A DNA stretch of 5,243 nt from positions 8,043 through 13,285 of the forward strand of contig DCVY01000258.1 in assembly GCA_002327945.1 (NCBI GenBank). The letters are read 5' to 3'. The notes beneath the pieces are model-generated. The model did no database searches and was not told the DNA's origin. It saw only the letters and a list, made by a program, of their open reading frames with translations. The position numbers were made by a program, and so were the translations under genes. This stretch comes from Acidovorax delafieldii. GTDB taxonomy: Bacteria; Pseudomonadota; Gammaproteobacteria; Burkholderiales; Burkholderiaceae_C. Each line of letters begins with the position of its first letter. Position 1 is the stretch's first letter. Shown one piece after another: positions 1 to 5,243 of this stretch.

Positions 1-257
1 AACTTGAGCATCTGCAAGATGGTGGAAACGCACCCCACAGCGAACATGTCCTCGACCGACGGCTCATCCTTGGCGGCGGCCTTCTGGGCCACGAGCATGA
101 TGCGGCGGTCGGCTTCCATCGCCAACTCCAGCGCCTTGATGCTCTTGGGGCGTCCCACGAAAAGCGGGATGACCATGTGGGGGAACACCACCACGTCGCG
201 CAAGGGCAACAGAGGCAGGTCAATCGGGTTGGCTGGCAGGGGGGTATGTCCGGACAT
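1..257 (-). CDS. lon: Lon protease, N-terminal 85 residues (partial, runs off left edge)
   Basis: ATP-dependent AAA+ serine protease of the cytoplasm that degrades misfolded and short-lived regulatory proteins. Only the start of the N-terminal substrate-binding domain is present. The protein begins [20 protein letters not shown] and continues with [20 protein letters not shown], the characteristic opening of bacterial Lon, including the [14 protein letters not shown] and PLFVGR signatures. The ATPase and Ser-Lys protease domains lie outside the window; family members are about 800 residues. The ATG at 255-257 is supported by a GAGGA Shine-Dalgarno sequence at 263-267, five bases upstream. The gene follows clpX on the same strand after 126 bases and has a candidate heat-shock promoter directly in front of it. 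Identification is from recognised family sequence; completeness cannot be judged here. Confidence 0.96.
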   Translation of the reverse strand, partial: MSGHTPLPANPIDLPLLPLRDVVVFPHMVIPLFVGRPKSIKALELAMEADRRIMLVAQKAAAKDEPSVEDMFAVGCVSTILQMLK

Positions 258-282
258 GGAAATCCTCAAAGTACTCTGTGGA

Positions 283-309
283 ATATGGTCCACATACGGG
301 GATTTTCAA
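283..309 (-). promoter_or_regulatory. Candidate sigma-32 (heat-shock) promoter of lon
   Basis: On the minus strand a TTGAAA element (304-309) is followed after 13 bases by GACCATAT (283-290). The known sigma-32 consensus is TTGAAA, an 11-16 base spacer, then CCCCATNT. The -35 match is complete and the -10 match is six of seven defined bases short of one or two (CCATAT intact). A start would fall near 276, leaving a leader of roughly 19 bases that contains the Shine-Dalgarno sequence. lon is a classic heat-shock gene, so the location makes sense. This is an inferred site with no experimental support in the sequence itself. Confidence 0.6.
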
Positions 310-343
310 CCCTTGCACACAGCCGCGCTGCTGCAAGGGTTGA
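306..343. repeat. 12-bp perfect inverted repeat in the clpX-lon gap
   Basis: The arms 306-317 (TCAACCCTTGCA) and 332-343 (TGCAAGGGTTGA) are perfectly complementary, and the 14-base loop holds a further small CAGC/GCTG stem (320-323 with 327-330). Read in the direction of clpX transcription the stem is followed by AAAATCCCC, with no T-run, so it is not a canonical intrinsic terminator. One arm overlaps the candidate -35 element of lon. It may stabilise the 3' end of the clpX transcript, act in factor-dependent termination, or be an operator. Confidence 0.7.
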
Positions 344-383
344 TGGTTCAGGGGGCAGCGACAAGGCGCCCGCACCGGGCATT

Positions 384-1649
384 TCAGGCTTTCTTGGCCG
401 CCTCGCGGTAAACGAGCAGCGGCGGCTTGTTTTCTTCGATGGTGGACTCGTCCACCACCACCTTTTCGACATTGCTGGTATTGGGCAGGTCGAACATGGT
501 GCTGATCAGCGATTGCTCCAGGATGGAGCGCAGGCCGCGGGCCCCCGTCTTGCGCGCCAGCGCCTTGCGGGCGATGGCCTTCATGGCTGCGGGGCGGATC
601 TCCAGATCCACGCCTTCCATGGCCAGGAGCTTGCTGTACTGCTTAACCAGCGCATTCTTGGGCTCGGTCAGGATCTGCACCAGCGCGTCTTCGCTCAACT
701 CGGCCAGTGCTGTCACCACGGGCATGCGGCCCACCAGTTCGGGGATCAGGCCAAACTTGATCAGATCTTCCGGTTCGATCTCGGTAAACACCTCTGACAA
801 CGAGCGCTGCTTCTTACTCTTGACCGATGCACCAAACCCGATACCCGAAGCCTCTGTGCGATTTTCGATGACTTTTTCAAGCCCCGCAAACGCCCCACCG
901 CAGATGAACAGGATGTTGGTCGTGTCGATCTGCAGAAAATCCTGGTTCGGGTGCTTGCGACCGCCTTGGGGTGGCACGCTCGCCATGGTGCCTTCGATGA
1001 GCTTGAGCAGCGCCTGCTGCACGCCCTCGCCCGACACATCGCGGGTGATGCTGGGGTTGTCCGACTTGCGCGAGATCTTGTCGATCTCGTCGATGTAAAC
1101 AATACCGCGCTGGGCACGCTCAACGTCGTAGTTGCAGCTTTGCAGCAGTTTCTGGACGATATTCTCGACGTCCTCGCCTACATAGCCGGCCTCGGTCAGC
1201 GTGGTGGCATCGGCCATGACAAAAGGTACGTCGAGCATGCGCGCCAGAGTTTGCGCCAGCAGCGTCTTGCCCGAACCCGTGGGGCCGATCAGCAAAATAT
1301 TGCTTTTGGCCAGTTCCACATCGTCCTTGTGGGCCTTGTCCTTGTGGCGCAGGCGTTTGTAGTGGTTGTACACCGCCACCGCCAGCGTGCGCTTGGCCTG
1401 ATCCTGACCAATGACATAGTTGTCCAGGTTGGTCTTGATGTCGACCGGCGTAGGCAGGTCGCTGCGCCCCTCACGCGCCAGATCACCCGCTGGAAGCTCG
1501 TCGCGAACGATCTCGTTGCACAGGTCAATGCATTCGTCGCAGATAAAGACCGACGGACCGGCGATCAACTTCTTCACTTCGTGCTGGCTTTTGCCGCAAA
1601 AAGAGCAGTAAAGGGTTTTTTCGCTGGAAGAGCCTTTTTTCTCGGCCAT
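384..1649 (-). CDS. clpX: ATP-dependent unfoldase ClpX, specificity subunit of ClpXP
   Basis: Hexameric AAA+ unfoldase of the cytoplasm that recognises tagged proteins (for example ssrA-tagged chains), unfolds them and threads them into ClpP. It has 421 residues, the normal length. An N-terminal zinc-binding domain has Cys15, Cys18, Cys37 and Cys40. Walker A GPTGSGKT is at 122-129, the pore-1 loop GYVG at 155-158, Walker B with IDEID at 186-190, the RKH loop at 231-233, the ClpP-docking IGF loop at 270-272, the arginine finger near Arg308 (ELVGRMP) and sensor 2 GARGLR at 369-374. All key residues are present. The ATG at 1647-1649 gives the standard MAEKKG start, but its Shine-Dalgarno is weak: AAGG at 1660-1663, ten bases away. 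The gene lies 99 bases after clpP, with an intrinsic terminator between them, so expression probably depends on readthrough or a separate promoter. Confidence 0.98.
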   Translation of the reverse strand: MAEKKGSSSEKTLYCSFCGKSQHEVKKLIAGPSVFICDECIDLCNEIVRDELPAGDLAREGRSDLPTPVDIKTNLDNYVIGQDQAKRTLAVAVYNHYKRLRHKDKAHKDDVELAKSNILLIGPTGSGKTLLAQTLARMLDVPFVMADATTLTEAGYVGEDVENIVQKLLQSCNYDVERAQRGIVYIDEIDKISRKSDNPSITRDVSGEGVQQALLKLIEGTMASVPPQGGRKHPNQDFLQIDTTNILFICGGAFAGLEKVIENRTEASGIGFGASVKSKKQRSLSEVFTEIEPEDLIKFGLIPELVGRMPVVTALAELSEDALVQILTEPKNALVKQYSKLLAMEGVDLEIRPAAMKAIARKALARKTGARGLRSILEQSLISTMFDLPNTSNVEKVVVDESTIEENKPPLLVYREAAKKA

Positions 1650-1691
1650 GGGGGCAATGCCTTGTTTCAGAAAGTTGTCGGGATGATACCC

Positions 1692-1728
1692 AAATAAAAA
1701 ACGGCGTCTTCCCTGCGGGAAAACGCCG
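1692..1728 (-). terminator. Rho-independent terminator between clpP and clpX
   Basis: On the minus strand, arms of 12 bases (1717-1728 and 1702-1713) form a stem with 11 Watson-Crick pairs and one G-U pair, closed by a three-base loop. It is followed at once by TTTTTTATTT (1692-1701). This is a textbook intrinsic terminator oriented to stop clpP transcription, starting 20 bases after the clpP stop codon. The opposite strand has the A-run before the stem, so it does not serve plus-strand transcription. Confidence 0.9.
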
Positions 1729-1748
1729 CACGGCCGCCAGGGGCCGTC

Positions 1749-2357
1749 TCAGGAGCGCTTGTGAATCACCTGATCGATGATGCCGTAATCCTTGGCTTCG
1801 TCGGCCGTGAGGAAGTAGTCGCGCTCGGTGTCTGCCTTGACTTTTTCCAGTGGCTGGCCCGTGCGATCTGCCAGGATGCGGTTCATCTGGTCCTTGGTAC
1901 GCAGGATGTCGCGCGCATGGATTTCAATGTCGGTGGCCTGACCACGCGCACCGCCGAGCACCTGGTGGATCATGACCTTGGAATTGGGCAGCGAAAAGCG
2001 CTTGCCCTTGGCGCCTGCAGCCAGCAAGAACGCGCCCATGCTGGCGGCAAAACCCACGCACAGCGTGGAAACATCCGGCTTGATGAACTGCATGGTGTCG
2101 TAGATCGACATGCCGGCCGTGACGCTGCCACCGGGGGAGTTGATGTAGAAGGAAATATCCTTGTCCGGATTTTCACTTTCCAGGAACAGCAACTGGGCCA
2201 CCACCAGGTTGGCCGTCTGGTCATTGACCTCGCCCACCAGGAAAATGACGCGCTCCTTCAGCAGGCGCGAATAGATGTCGTAAGACCGCTCGCCGCGGCC
2301 CGACTGCTCGATGACCATGGGAACCATGCCCAGGCCTTGTGTTTCCAATGCGCTCAT
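1749..2357 (-). CDS. clpP: ATP-dependent Clp protease proteolytic subunit ClpP
   Basis: Serine peptidase that assembles into a double heptameric barrel and degrades polypeptides fed in by ClpX (or ClpA). It has 202 residues, against 207 in E. coli. The catalytic triad is visible: Ser106 in [14 protein letters not shown], His131 in KVMIHQ and Asp180 in DTERDYFLT. The oxyanion region SPGGSVTAG is at 74-82. By alignment with E. coli, a short propeptide of about nine residues before GMVPMVIEQ is probably removed. The ATG at 2355-2357 has a GGAG Shine-Dalgarno at 2364-2367, six bases upstream. The gene is between tig (124-base gap) and clpX (99-base gap). The terminator directly after it suggests ClpP can be made in excess over ClpX, which fits its use by a second ATPase, though that is inference. 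Confidence 0.98.
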   Translation of the reverse strand: MSALETQGLGMVPMVIEQSGRGERSYDIYSRLLKERVIFLVGEVNDQTANLVVAQLLFLESENPDKDISFYINSPGGSVTAGMSIYDTMQFIKPDVSTLCVGFAASMGAFLLAAGAKGKRFSLPNSKVMIHQVLGGARGQATDIEIHARDILRTKDQMNRILADRTGQPLEKVKADTERDYFLTADEAKDYGIIDQVIHKRS

Positions 2358-2395
2358 TTTTTTCTCCAGTCAAGCAGATACTGTACCCAGAAATG

Positions 2396-2423
2396 AATTG
2401 GGGCTTGTGCACGAAAGCACAAG
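2396..2423 (-). promoter_or_regulatory. Possible weak sigma-32-like promoter of clpP
   Basis: The minus strand shows CTTGTG (2418-2423), 14 bases, then CCCCAATT (2396-2403). The second element is close to the heat-shock -10 consensus CCCCATNT; the first matches only the CTTG part of CTTGAA. The layout (six bases, 14, eight) equals that of the better site in front of lon. A start near 2389 would give a leader of about 30 bases. Both elements sit in a palindrome, so the resemblance may be accidental. Low confidence. Confidence 0.25.
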
Positions 2424-2427
2424 CCCC
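2400..2427. repeat. 11-bp perfect hairpin in the tig-clpP gap
   Basis: GGGGCTTGTGC (2400-2410) and GCACAAGCCCC (2417-2427) are perfect complements around a six-base loop. It lies 55 bases after the tig stop codon and about 40 bases before the clpP start. In the direction of transcription it is followed by AATTCATTTC, which is AT-rich but lacks a continuous T-run. It could be a weak terminator that lowers clpP transcription relative to tig, an RNA 3'-end stabiliser or an operator. The stem is certain; its role is not. Confidence 0.75.
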
Positions 2428-2481
2428 TGACGGGCGGCTACCGCGAGATCATCCGCAAGGGACGCGCTCGAAGACCCGGCC

Positions 2482-3792
2482 TCAGCCTTGGCCCATCAGT
2501 TCGTCAAACGACACGGCCTTGTCGATCACCTTGGCCTTGCCCAGCACGAAATCGGTCACGTTGTTTTCGATGACAACGGCTTCGACTTCGGCCAGACGCT
2601 GGCGGTCGCCAAAGTACCAGCGCACCACGTCTTCGGGCTTCTCGTAGCTGGCTGCCAGTTCGTCGATGTGGGCCTTGAGCTGTTCGGGCTTGGCGTGCAG
2701 TTCATTGGCGCGCACCAGCTCGGCCACCACCAGGCCCAGGCGCACACGGCGCTCTGCCTGGGGACGGAACACGTCCTCCGGGATCTCCGCCTTGTCTGCG
2801 TCCTTGATGCCGCGCTGCTTGAGTTCGGCGCGAGCACCTTCGAGCAGGCGGGCGACTTCAGCCTGCACGCTGGCATTGGGCAGGTCGAGCTCGGCCTTGG
2901 CGATCAGGGCGTCCATGACGGCAGCCTTGTTACGGGCCAGCAGGCGAAACTTGACTTCGCGCTCCAGGTTCTTCTTGATGTCAGCGCGCAGGCCTTCCAC
3001 CGAGCCGTCGGCAATACCCAGCGACTTGGCCAGGGCATCGTTCACTTCGGGCAGATGGGCCGCTTCGATCTTCTTCAGGGTCACCAGGAAGTCGGCTGTT
3101 TTGCCGGCAACGTCCTTGCCGTGGTAGTCGGCGGGGAATGCCAGGGGGAAGGTTTTGCTTTCGCCCGACTTCATGCCGCGCACGGCGTCTTCAAACTCCT
3201 TGAGCATCTGGCCTTCGCCGACCAGGAACTGGAAATCTTCGGCCTTGCCGCCTTCAAACGGCTCACCGTCGATCTTGCCTTCAAAGTCCACCGTCACGCG
3301 GTCGCCGTCCTGTGCCGCTGCATCCAGCGCGCGCTGGGCGAAGCTGCGACGCTGCTTGCGCAGGATGTCGATGGTCTTGTCGATGGCGGCATCGGTCACT
3401 TCGGCCGAGAGCTTTTGCACTTCTGCGTCAGCCAGATCACCGATCTTGACTTCAGGGAACACTTCGAAAATGGCATCAAAAGTGACTTGGCCTTCGGGAG
3501 CGCCTTCCTTTTCGGTGATGCGTGGCTGGCCAGCCACGCGCAGCTTGGCCTCGTTGGCGGCCACGGCGAAGGCCTCGCCCACCTTGTCGTTGAGCACCTC
3601 GTATTGCACCGAGTAGCCGTAGCGCTGGGTGACGACGGTCATGGGCACTTTGCCGGGACGGAAACCGTCCATCTTCACAGTGCGGGCCAGGCGCTTCAGA
3701 CGCGAATCGACTTCGGTCTGGATGCTGGTCAGGGGCAGGCTCAGCGTGATCTTGCGCTCAAGCTTTTCAAGTGTTTCAACAGTAACGGACAT
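2482..3792 (-). CDS. tig: Trigger factor, ribosome-associated chaperone and peptidyl-prolyl isomerase
   Basis: Binds near the ribosome exit tunnel and shelters nascent chains; it also has FKBP-type prolyl isomerase activity. It has 436 residues, the usual length (E. coli 432). The N-terminal ribosome-binding domain carries the signature GFRPGKVP at 43-50. The FKBP-type domain spans about 162-243 (from [20 protein letters not shown] to [10 protein letters not shown]). The C-terminal substrate-cradling helical domain covers about 250-436 and ends FDELMGQG. The ATG at 3790-3792 is supported by a GAGGA Shine-Dalgarno at 3799-3803, six to seven bases upstream. tig follows a tRNA-Leu gene by 75 bases, in which I see no convincing promoter, so it may share a transcript with the tRNA. 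The order tig, clpP, clpX, lon is widely conserved in proteobacteria. Confidence 0.98.
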   Translation of the reverse strand: MSVTVETLEKLERKITLSLPLTSIQTEVDSRLKRLARTVKMDGFRPGKVPMTVVTQRYGYSVQYEVLNDKVGEAFAVAANEAKLRVAGQPRITEKEGAPEGQVTFDAIFEVFPEVKIGDLADAEVQKLSAEVTDAAIDKTIDILRKQRRSFAQRALDAAAQDGDRVTVDFEGKIDGEPFEGGKAEDFQFLVGEGQMLKEFEDAVRGMKSGESKTFPLAFPADYHGKDVAGKTADFLVTLKKIEAAHLPEVNDALAKSLGIADGSVEGLRADIKKNLEREVKFRLLARNKAAVMDALIAKAELDLPNASVQAEVARLLEGARAELKQRGIKDADKAEIPEDVFRPQAERRVRLGLVVAELVRANELHAKPEQLKAHIDELAASYEKPEDVVRWYFGDRQRLAEVEAVVIENNVTDFVLGKAKVIDKAVSFDELMGQG

Positions 3793-3867
3793 CGCTCTTC
3801 CTCGTATGAATGTGGATCGTGCTGGCTGCAGCGCAGCGGCGCCGTGCTCCGCAAAGTCTCACATGGG

Positions 3868-3954
3868 TGGTGCGCGGGGGGGGACTCGAACCCCCACACC
3901 ATTGCTGGCGTCAGGACCTAAACCTGGTGCGTCTACCAATTTCGCCACCCGCGC
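3868..3954 (-). tRNA. tRNA-Leu (anticodon UAG)
   Basis: The 87-base gene folds as a class II tRNA. Acceptor arm GCGCGGG (3948-3954) pairs with CCCGCGC (3872-3878), followed by discriminator A and an encoded CCA (3868-3870). The D-arm region reads TGGCGAAATTGGTAGACGCA. The anticodon stem closes on loop TTTAGGT (3916-3922), with anticodon TAG at 3918-3920. A long variable arm (about 3896-3910) is typical of leucine tRNAs. The T arm is GGGGG, loop TTCGAGT, CCCCC (3879-3895). UAG reads CUA and, by wobble, other CUN codons. It lies between the RND gene and tig, all on one strand. I see no sign of an integration site or duplicated tRNA end next to it. Confidence 0.97.
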
Positions 3955-3961
3955 GGTTCTA

Positions 3962-3994
3962 TAAACAAACAGGCGGCTGGTCATGCCAGCCGCC
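3962..3994 (-). terminator. Probable terminator after the RND permease gene
   Basis: GGCGGCTGG (3972-3980) and CCAGCCGCC (3986-3994) form a perfect nine-bp GC-rich stem with a five-base loop. On the minus strand it is followed by TGTTTGTTTAT, a broken T-rich tract. It lies about 65 bases after the permease stop codon and 17 bases before the tRNA. Termination of the upstream operon is the simplest reading. If the tRNA promoter lies upstream of it, it would instead act as an attenuating leader hairpin. Confidence 0.6.
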
Positions 3995-4019
3995 CGTATG
4001 AAATCGGTCAGTTTTTTCT

Positions 4020-4049
4020 ATTTTAGCCTGATGTGGGAGACGGTTTGAA
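4020..4049 (-). promoter_or_regulatory. Weak candidate sigma-70 promoter for tRNA-Leu and tig
   Basis: On the minus strand TTCAAA (4044-4049) is followed after 18 bases by TAAAAT (4020-4025), matching four and five of six bases of the sigma-70 hexamers. A start near 4013 would give a leader of about 58 bases containing the hairpin at 3972-3994, which is awkward if that hairpin terminates well. A TATAGA at 3958-3963 is too close to the mature tRNA 5' end to be its -10 element. Tentative. Confidence 0.3.
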
Positions 4050-4058
4050 TCGGCGCAG

Positions 4059-5243
4059 TCATGCCACCTCGGGCATGGGGCGCCGCACGCGGAACCACGC
4101 GGCATACATGGCCGGCAGCGCCAGCAGCGTCAGCACGGTGGCCACCACCAGTCCGCCCATGATGGCCACAGCCATCGGCCCCCAGAACACGCTGCGCGAC
4201 AGCGGAATCATGGCCAGCACCGCCGCAGCGGCCGTGAGCACGATGGGGCGCAAACGCCGCACTGCCGACTCGACAATCGCGTCCCACGCGGGCACGCCCC
4301 GGGCGCGGTCCTGCTCGATCTGATCGATCAGGATCACCGAGTTGCGCTGGATCATACCCATGAGCGCAATCACGCCGAGCAAGGCCACGAAACCAAACGG
4401 CCGGTTCAGCAGCAGCAGGGCCGCAGCCACGCCCGCCAGCCCCAGTGGCCCGGTCACAAACACCAGCATCGCGCGGCTGAAGCTGTGCAGTTGCAGCATG
4501 AGCAGCGTGAAGGTGATGAACAGCATGATCGGGATGCCCGCCGCGATCGACGCCGAGCCCTTGGAGCTTTCTTCCACGGCCCCCGCCACCTCGATCCGAT
4601 ACCCCCCCTGCCCCGCAGTCCGCCATTGGGCCTCGATCTCCCTGAGGGCCGGAAGCAGTGCTGCAGTCACCGTGGCACCTTGCAGCCCCTCGGTCACGTC
4701 ACCCTGCACGGTGATGGCGTAGTCGCGGTTTTCACGCCACATCACACCCGGCTCCCAGGTGAACACGGGCTTGGCGATCTGCGTGAGCGGAATCGACTTG
4801 CCTGAAGCCGTGGGCAGATAGGCATTGGCAATGTCGGTGATGGCATTGCGCTCATCGAGAGGCTGGCGCAGCACGATGTCAATCAGCTTGTCACCCTCGC
4901 GGAACTGGCCCACCGGCGTGCCCGACAGGATGGTCTTGGACGCCTGCGCGATCGACTGGCTCGTCACCCCCAGCGCGCGCGCCTTGGTCTGGTCCACCTC
5001 CAGGCGCAGCACCTTCACGGACTCGTTCCAGTTGTCGTTCACGCCACGCATGTCGGGGTTCTGGCGCAGCTGGGCCTTCACCTCGTCGGCACGCTCGCGC
5101 AGCACCAGCGGGTCTGGCCCCACCACGCGGAACTGCACCGGATAAGGCACCGGAGGGCCGTTTGGCAGCAGCTTGATGCGGCCACGCACTTCCGGGAACT
5201 CCTGCGCCAGCAGTGCCGGCAGCTTATTGCGCAGCGATTCGCG
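4059..5243 (-). CDS. RND-family efflux transporter permease, C-terminal 394 residues (partial)
   Basis: Inner-membrane proton-driven permease of the AcrB/HAE superfamily, normally about 1,000-1,050 residues and working with a periplasmic adaptor and an outer-membrane channel. The reading frame stays open to the right edge (visible start RESLRNKLPALLAQEFPEVR), so the N-terminal half is missing. The visible part begins in the second periplasmic porter region (VQFRVVGPDP; GVTSQSIAQ; GDKLIDIVLR) and then has five membrane segments, the equivalents of TM8-TM12, at about visible residues 233-252, 259-279, 284-308, 330-350 and 356-380. GMIQRNSVILIDQ and RRLRPIVLTAAAAVLAMIPL are family signatures of the TM10-TM11 region. 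The AcrB proton-relay Lys940 position holds Arg (visible residue 300). The tail after TM12 is short, ending RRPMPEVA. Substrate cannot be told from this part; a drug exporter is likelier than a metal one, but this is unproven. Confidence 0.93.
   Translation of the reverse strand, partial: RESLRNKLPALLAQEFPEVRGRIKLLPNGPPVPYPVQFRVVGPDPLVLRERADEVKAQLRQNPDMRGVNDNWNESVKVLRLEVDQTKARALGVTSQSIAQASKTILSGTPVGQFREGDKLIDIVLRQPLDERNAITDIANAYLPTASGKSIPLTQIAKPVFTWEPGVMWRENRDYAITVQGDVTEGLQGATVTAALLPALREIEAQWRTAGQGGYRIEVAGAVEESSKGSASIAAGIPIMLFITFTLLMLQLHSFSRAMLVFVTGPLGLAGVAAALLLLNRPFGFVALLGVIALMGMIQRNSVILIDQIEQDRARGVPAWDAIVESAVRRLRPIVLTAAAAVLAMIPLSRSVFWGPMAVAIMGGLVVATVLTLLALPAMYAAWFRVRRPMPEVA

Noticed and set aside
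368..380. A small GCCCG/CGGGC hairpin right after the clpX stop codon.
   Set aside because: Only a five-bp stem and no T-run follows it; expected by chance in GC-rich sequence.
1647..1671. A sigma-32-like pair, CTGAAA and CCCCATGG, at the clpX start.
   Set aside because: The -10 element would include the clpX ATG itself, so the transcript would begin inside the gene, and the 11-base spacer is at the short limit.
951..1697. A 248-codon plus-strand open frame opposite clpX.
   Set aside because: Antisense shadow of a complete ClpX with all motifs. It also runs through the clpP-clpX terminator stem and shows no family resemblance.
1761..2396. A 211-codon plus-strand open frame opposite clpP.
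   Set aside because: It mirrors clpP almost exactly in extent and has no recognisable motif; a codon-bias shadow.
2488..3921. A 477-codon open frame on the plus strand opposite tig, running into the tRNA.
   Set aside because: It lies wholly opposite a certain trigger-factor gene, continues through a tRNA, and shows no recognisable domain. GC-rich codon bias in the real gene commonly removes stops from this antisense frame.
3868..3954. The tRNA gene as an attachment site for an integrated element.
   Set aside because: Both sides carry ordinary chromosomal genes, there is no integrase, and I see no second copy of the tRNA 3' end in the window.
4018..4626. A minus-strand open frame of 202 codons overlapping the RND gene in another frame.
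   Set aside because: Its Gly- and Arg-rich, low-complexity translation is typical of an out-of-frame reading of GC-rich DNA, while the overlapping RND frame has clear membrane segments and motifs.

Overview
The window is a conserved chromosomal block from a GC-rich proteobacterium. The proteins (a beta-type ClpX and ClpP, and a 436-residue trigger factor) and the order tRNA-Leu, tig, clpP, clpX, lon point to a betaproteobacterium. Comamonadaceae (Acidovorax, Comamonas or Delftia-like) is my best guess from recalled resemblance, not from a search. All genes lie on the minus strand, so transcription runs from the high coordinates to the low ones.

In transcription order the layout is as follows. 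First is the C-terminal 394 residues of an RND-family efflux permease, cut by the right edge of the window. A 104-base gap follows, with a hairpin and a weak candidate promoter. Next is a tRNA-Leu with anticodon UAG and an encoded CCA end. The tig gene (trigger factor) starts 75 bases later. A 124-base gap with a perfect 11-bp palindrome separates tig from clpP. A 99-base gap holding a textbook intrinsic terminator separates clpP from clpX. A 126-base gap with a 12-bp palindrome and a good heat-shock (sigma-32) promoter match leads to lon, of which only the first 85 codons are present.

The four protein genes of the main cluster form a protein-quality unit. Trigger factor receives nascent chains at the ribosome. 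ClpX unfolds tagged or damaged proteins into the ClpP peptidase. Lon is the second soluble AAA+ protease. The sequence suggests that they are not one plain operon: clpX is separated from clpP by a terminator and lon has its own apparent heat-shock promoter. The RND permease is probably the end of a separate upstream operon.

I see no mobile element, CRISPR array, prophage, broken gene or unknown protein system here. The points worth a second look are regulatory and lie in the intergenic gaps. The long plus-strand open frames opposite clpX, clpP and tig are best read as codon-bias shadows.
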